Part shown: piece after piece, positions 62,634-64,000 of the stretch
How positions within the stretch are numbered: the stretch's first letter is position 1
How the letters are laid out: each line of letters begins with the position of its first letter
NCBI GenBank assembly: GCA_020630795.1
Contig: JAHDIK010000005.1
Location: 190,795 to 254,794, forward strand
Direction of reading: 5' to 3'
Source: Colwellia sp.
GTDB lineage: Bacteria > Pseudomonadota > Gammaproteobacteria > Enterobacterales > Alteromonadaceae
Length of the DNA stretch: 64,000 bases
The notes under the pieces: model-generated
Told to the model about the DNA's origin: nothing
The model's database searches: none
The model's input: the letters and a program-made list of their open reading frames with translations, nothing else
Translations under genes and position numbers: made by a program

Positions 62634-64000
62634 ATGATGACTAACTTTTTACAGCTTAAATTATTGGCTGTTACTATTAGCGCCGTTTTGTTGACTGGAT
62701 GTGGTGACGCGGAAACAAATATTGTAGAAAAAGACCCTATAGCAGTACCTGAAGATGAACACGATCATAACGACGATGGCACACATAGTGATGACATAGT
62801 AATAGACAGCCTAGGGCGTTTGGTTGTGGCAGAAGCAGAATCAAATATGCTACATGTGTATGATTTAGATGATAATAACAAATTAGATTCGATAACCACT
62901 ACATATAATGACATGACATTAGCGCCATCAGCTGATTATCGATATGCAACAGCAAAGGCTCGTCAAGAAGGTTTAATACAGTTTGTGGATGGCGGTTTGT
63001 GGCGTGAAGATCACGGCGCTCATTTACATGACTATAAACAAGCTCCTGTGTTAAGTACTTATGAGTTAATGGGCAGTAAACCAACTCATGTGCTAAGTCA
63101 TGATGGGCAGTTGGCAGTATTTAACGATGGTGACGCAGAAAGTGCTACACCAGCGTCGGTGCATATTGTAACCGACAATATGATTGCAGCAGAAACCGAG
63201 CCTAGAGAACTCGAGCTTACAATGAATATGCATGGTGTAGCTGAACCTCGAGGGGAGCATTTGTTAGCAACAATTCGTCGCGATGATATTGAAAGCACAT
63301 CAGCAACTAAAATATTACCTGACCAAGTAGGTGTGTTTCATTTACATGACGGCGAATATGAATTGGAACAAACGCTCGACATTAATTGCCCTAATTTGCA
63401 TGGTGCAGCGCAGAATCACGAATATGTGGTATTTGGATGTAGCGATGGGGTTTTAGTTGCACACCAGCATGGTGATGAATATGAAGCGGAAAAAATTACC
63501 AATATTGATGAGTTGAATGGTTTGCGTGTTGGTACGCTTTATGGGCATGAAGAGAGCGAGAGCTTTATTGGTAAAGCGTCTAGTCATGGTGGTGGCGATG
63601 CTATTTTTGTGAGTGTAGACGTAGAAAGCAACGAAATGCAATTGTTAGAGTGGCAACCTGAATTTAGCCCTGTAGCATACGCATTTTCTCATAATGGTGA
63701 ATTATTCTTAGTACTCGACAACCAAGGATTCCTGAACATTCTAACGTCGCATGAACATGACGGGCATACAAACTGGGAACTGGCAGCGCAAATAGATATT
63801 ACTGAAGAAGATGTTACTGCGATGCCTGAAGGAATGTCGTTTAGTATGACGGTTGCACAAAATGAACATTATGCGTATGTGGCCGATCCAATCGCTCAAC
63901 ATGTATTGCAAATTCATTTGGAAGACATGGAAATTGAGGGTGATATCGAGCTAGAGTTTTCTCCAACGAGTATTACTTGGTTAGGTATTGCTGAAGCAGA
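62634..64000 (+). CDS. AztD-like histidine-rich lipoprotein, 3' end outside window
   Basis: The first 455 residues are visible and open to the right edge. A lipoprotein signal (lipobox LLTGC, Cys 23) is followed by an acidic/His segment (EDEHDHNDDGTHSDD) and repeated short blades beginning GRLVVAEAESNMLHVYDL, suggesting a beta-propeller. Segments such as MNMHGVAEPRGEHLLATI, CPNLHGAAQNHEYVVFGCSDG and SHGGGDAIFVS resemble the periplasmic zinc metallochaperone AztD. It lies 33 nt after the znuD-type gene, so it probably shares the Zur-controlled transcript. An AAGGAA site precedes two adjacent ATGs. Confidence 0.7.
   Translation, partial: MMTNFLQLKLLAVTISAVLLTGCGDAETNIVEKDPIAVPEDEHDHNDDGTHSDDIVIDSLGRLVVAEAESNMLHVYDLDDNNKLDSITTTYNDMTLAPSADYRYATAKARQEGLIQFVDGGLWREDHGAHLHDYKQAPVLSTYELMGSKPTHVLSHDGQLAVFNDGDAESATPASVHIVTDNMIAAETEPRELELTMNMHGVAEPRGEHLLATIRRDDIESTSATKILPDQVGVFHLHDGEYELEQTLDINCPNLHGAAQNHEYVVFGCSDGVLVAHQHGDEYEAEKITNIDELNGLRVGTLYGHEESESFIGKASSHGGGDAIFVSVDVESNEMQLLEWQPEFSPVAYAFSHNGELFLVLDNQGFLNILTSHEHDGHTNWELAAQIDITEEDVTAMPEGMSFSMTVAQNEHYAYVADPIAQHVLQIHLEDMEIEGDIELEFSPTSITWLGIAEA

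Noticed and set aside
1..64000. CRISPR arrays, insertion sequences, prophage genes or rRNA
   Set aside because: No regular spaced repeats, transposase or integrase motifs, phage structural genes or rRNA sequences were recognised on either strand.

Overview
The window is a chromosomal segment of a marine gammaproteobacterium of the order Alteromonadales. Gene content and order (pilMNOPQ-aroK-aroB-damX-dam, srkA-dsbA, yihI-DUF2489-hemN, ompR-envZ facing pckA), the AT-rich DNA and the PEP-CTERM regulators fit best with the Colwelliaceae (Colwellia/Thalassotalea type). The genus is inferred, not shown. No phage, insertion sequence, CRISPR array or rRNA operon is visible, and both ends cut through genes.

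Layout. 1-4.0 kb: a tripartite RND efflux pump on the minus strand (permease cut by the window edge, fusion protein, outer membrane lipoprotein channel). 4.2-9.7 kb: an adhesin-like DUF4097 protein, tRNA-His, an outer membrane barrel, DUF1285, hemN behind a well-placed FNR-type promoter, and the yihI-DUF2489 pair. 9.8-18.2 kb: mostly minus-strand metabolic and stress genes (VOC protein, M61 peptidase, purU, a VF530-like protein, a peroxiredoxin-glutaredoxin fusion) ending in a BvgS-like hybrid kinase. 18.4-20.6 kb: hutG-hutF behind a HutC-like palindrome. 21-24.3 kb: ccoG, srkA, dsbA. 24.3-27.8 kb: an unusual minus-strand trio (TVP38-type membrane protein, sugar-dehydrogenase-like propeller with a cytoplasmic SHOCT tail, and a tandem OB-fold SSB-like protein).

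27.9-33.9 kb: tRNA-Arg(CCG), the PEP-CTERM two-component pair prsK-prsR, and ompR-envZ. 33.9-38.4 kb: pckA and the PBP1A gene mrcA. 38.6-47.3 kb: the type IV pilus assembly operon running into aroK, aroB, damX and dam. Between dam and rpe-trpS sit three genes not usually found there: a secreted protein with a PEP-CTERM-like tail, a DUF2970 protein and a TorF-type porin. 51.2-53.4 kb: a secreted trypsin-like protease overlapping an FHA membrane protein.

53.5-64 kb is an accessory, metal-oriented region. It holds a methionine-rich TonB-dependent receptor next to a perfect FNR box, a yjbR gene, a MocR regulator divergent from a PLP decarboxylase, a 74-bp decayed copy of yjbR, a MerC-family protein, two perfect Zur palindromes, a histidine-rich ZnuD-type zinc receptor, and a histidine-rich AztD-like lipoprotein cut by the window end. 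The Zur-controlled group is the most interesting part: an outer membrane receptor, an apparent surface or periplasmic metallochaperone and a small Cys-containing inner membrane protein that together look like a zinc acquisition module of uncommon composition.
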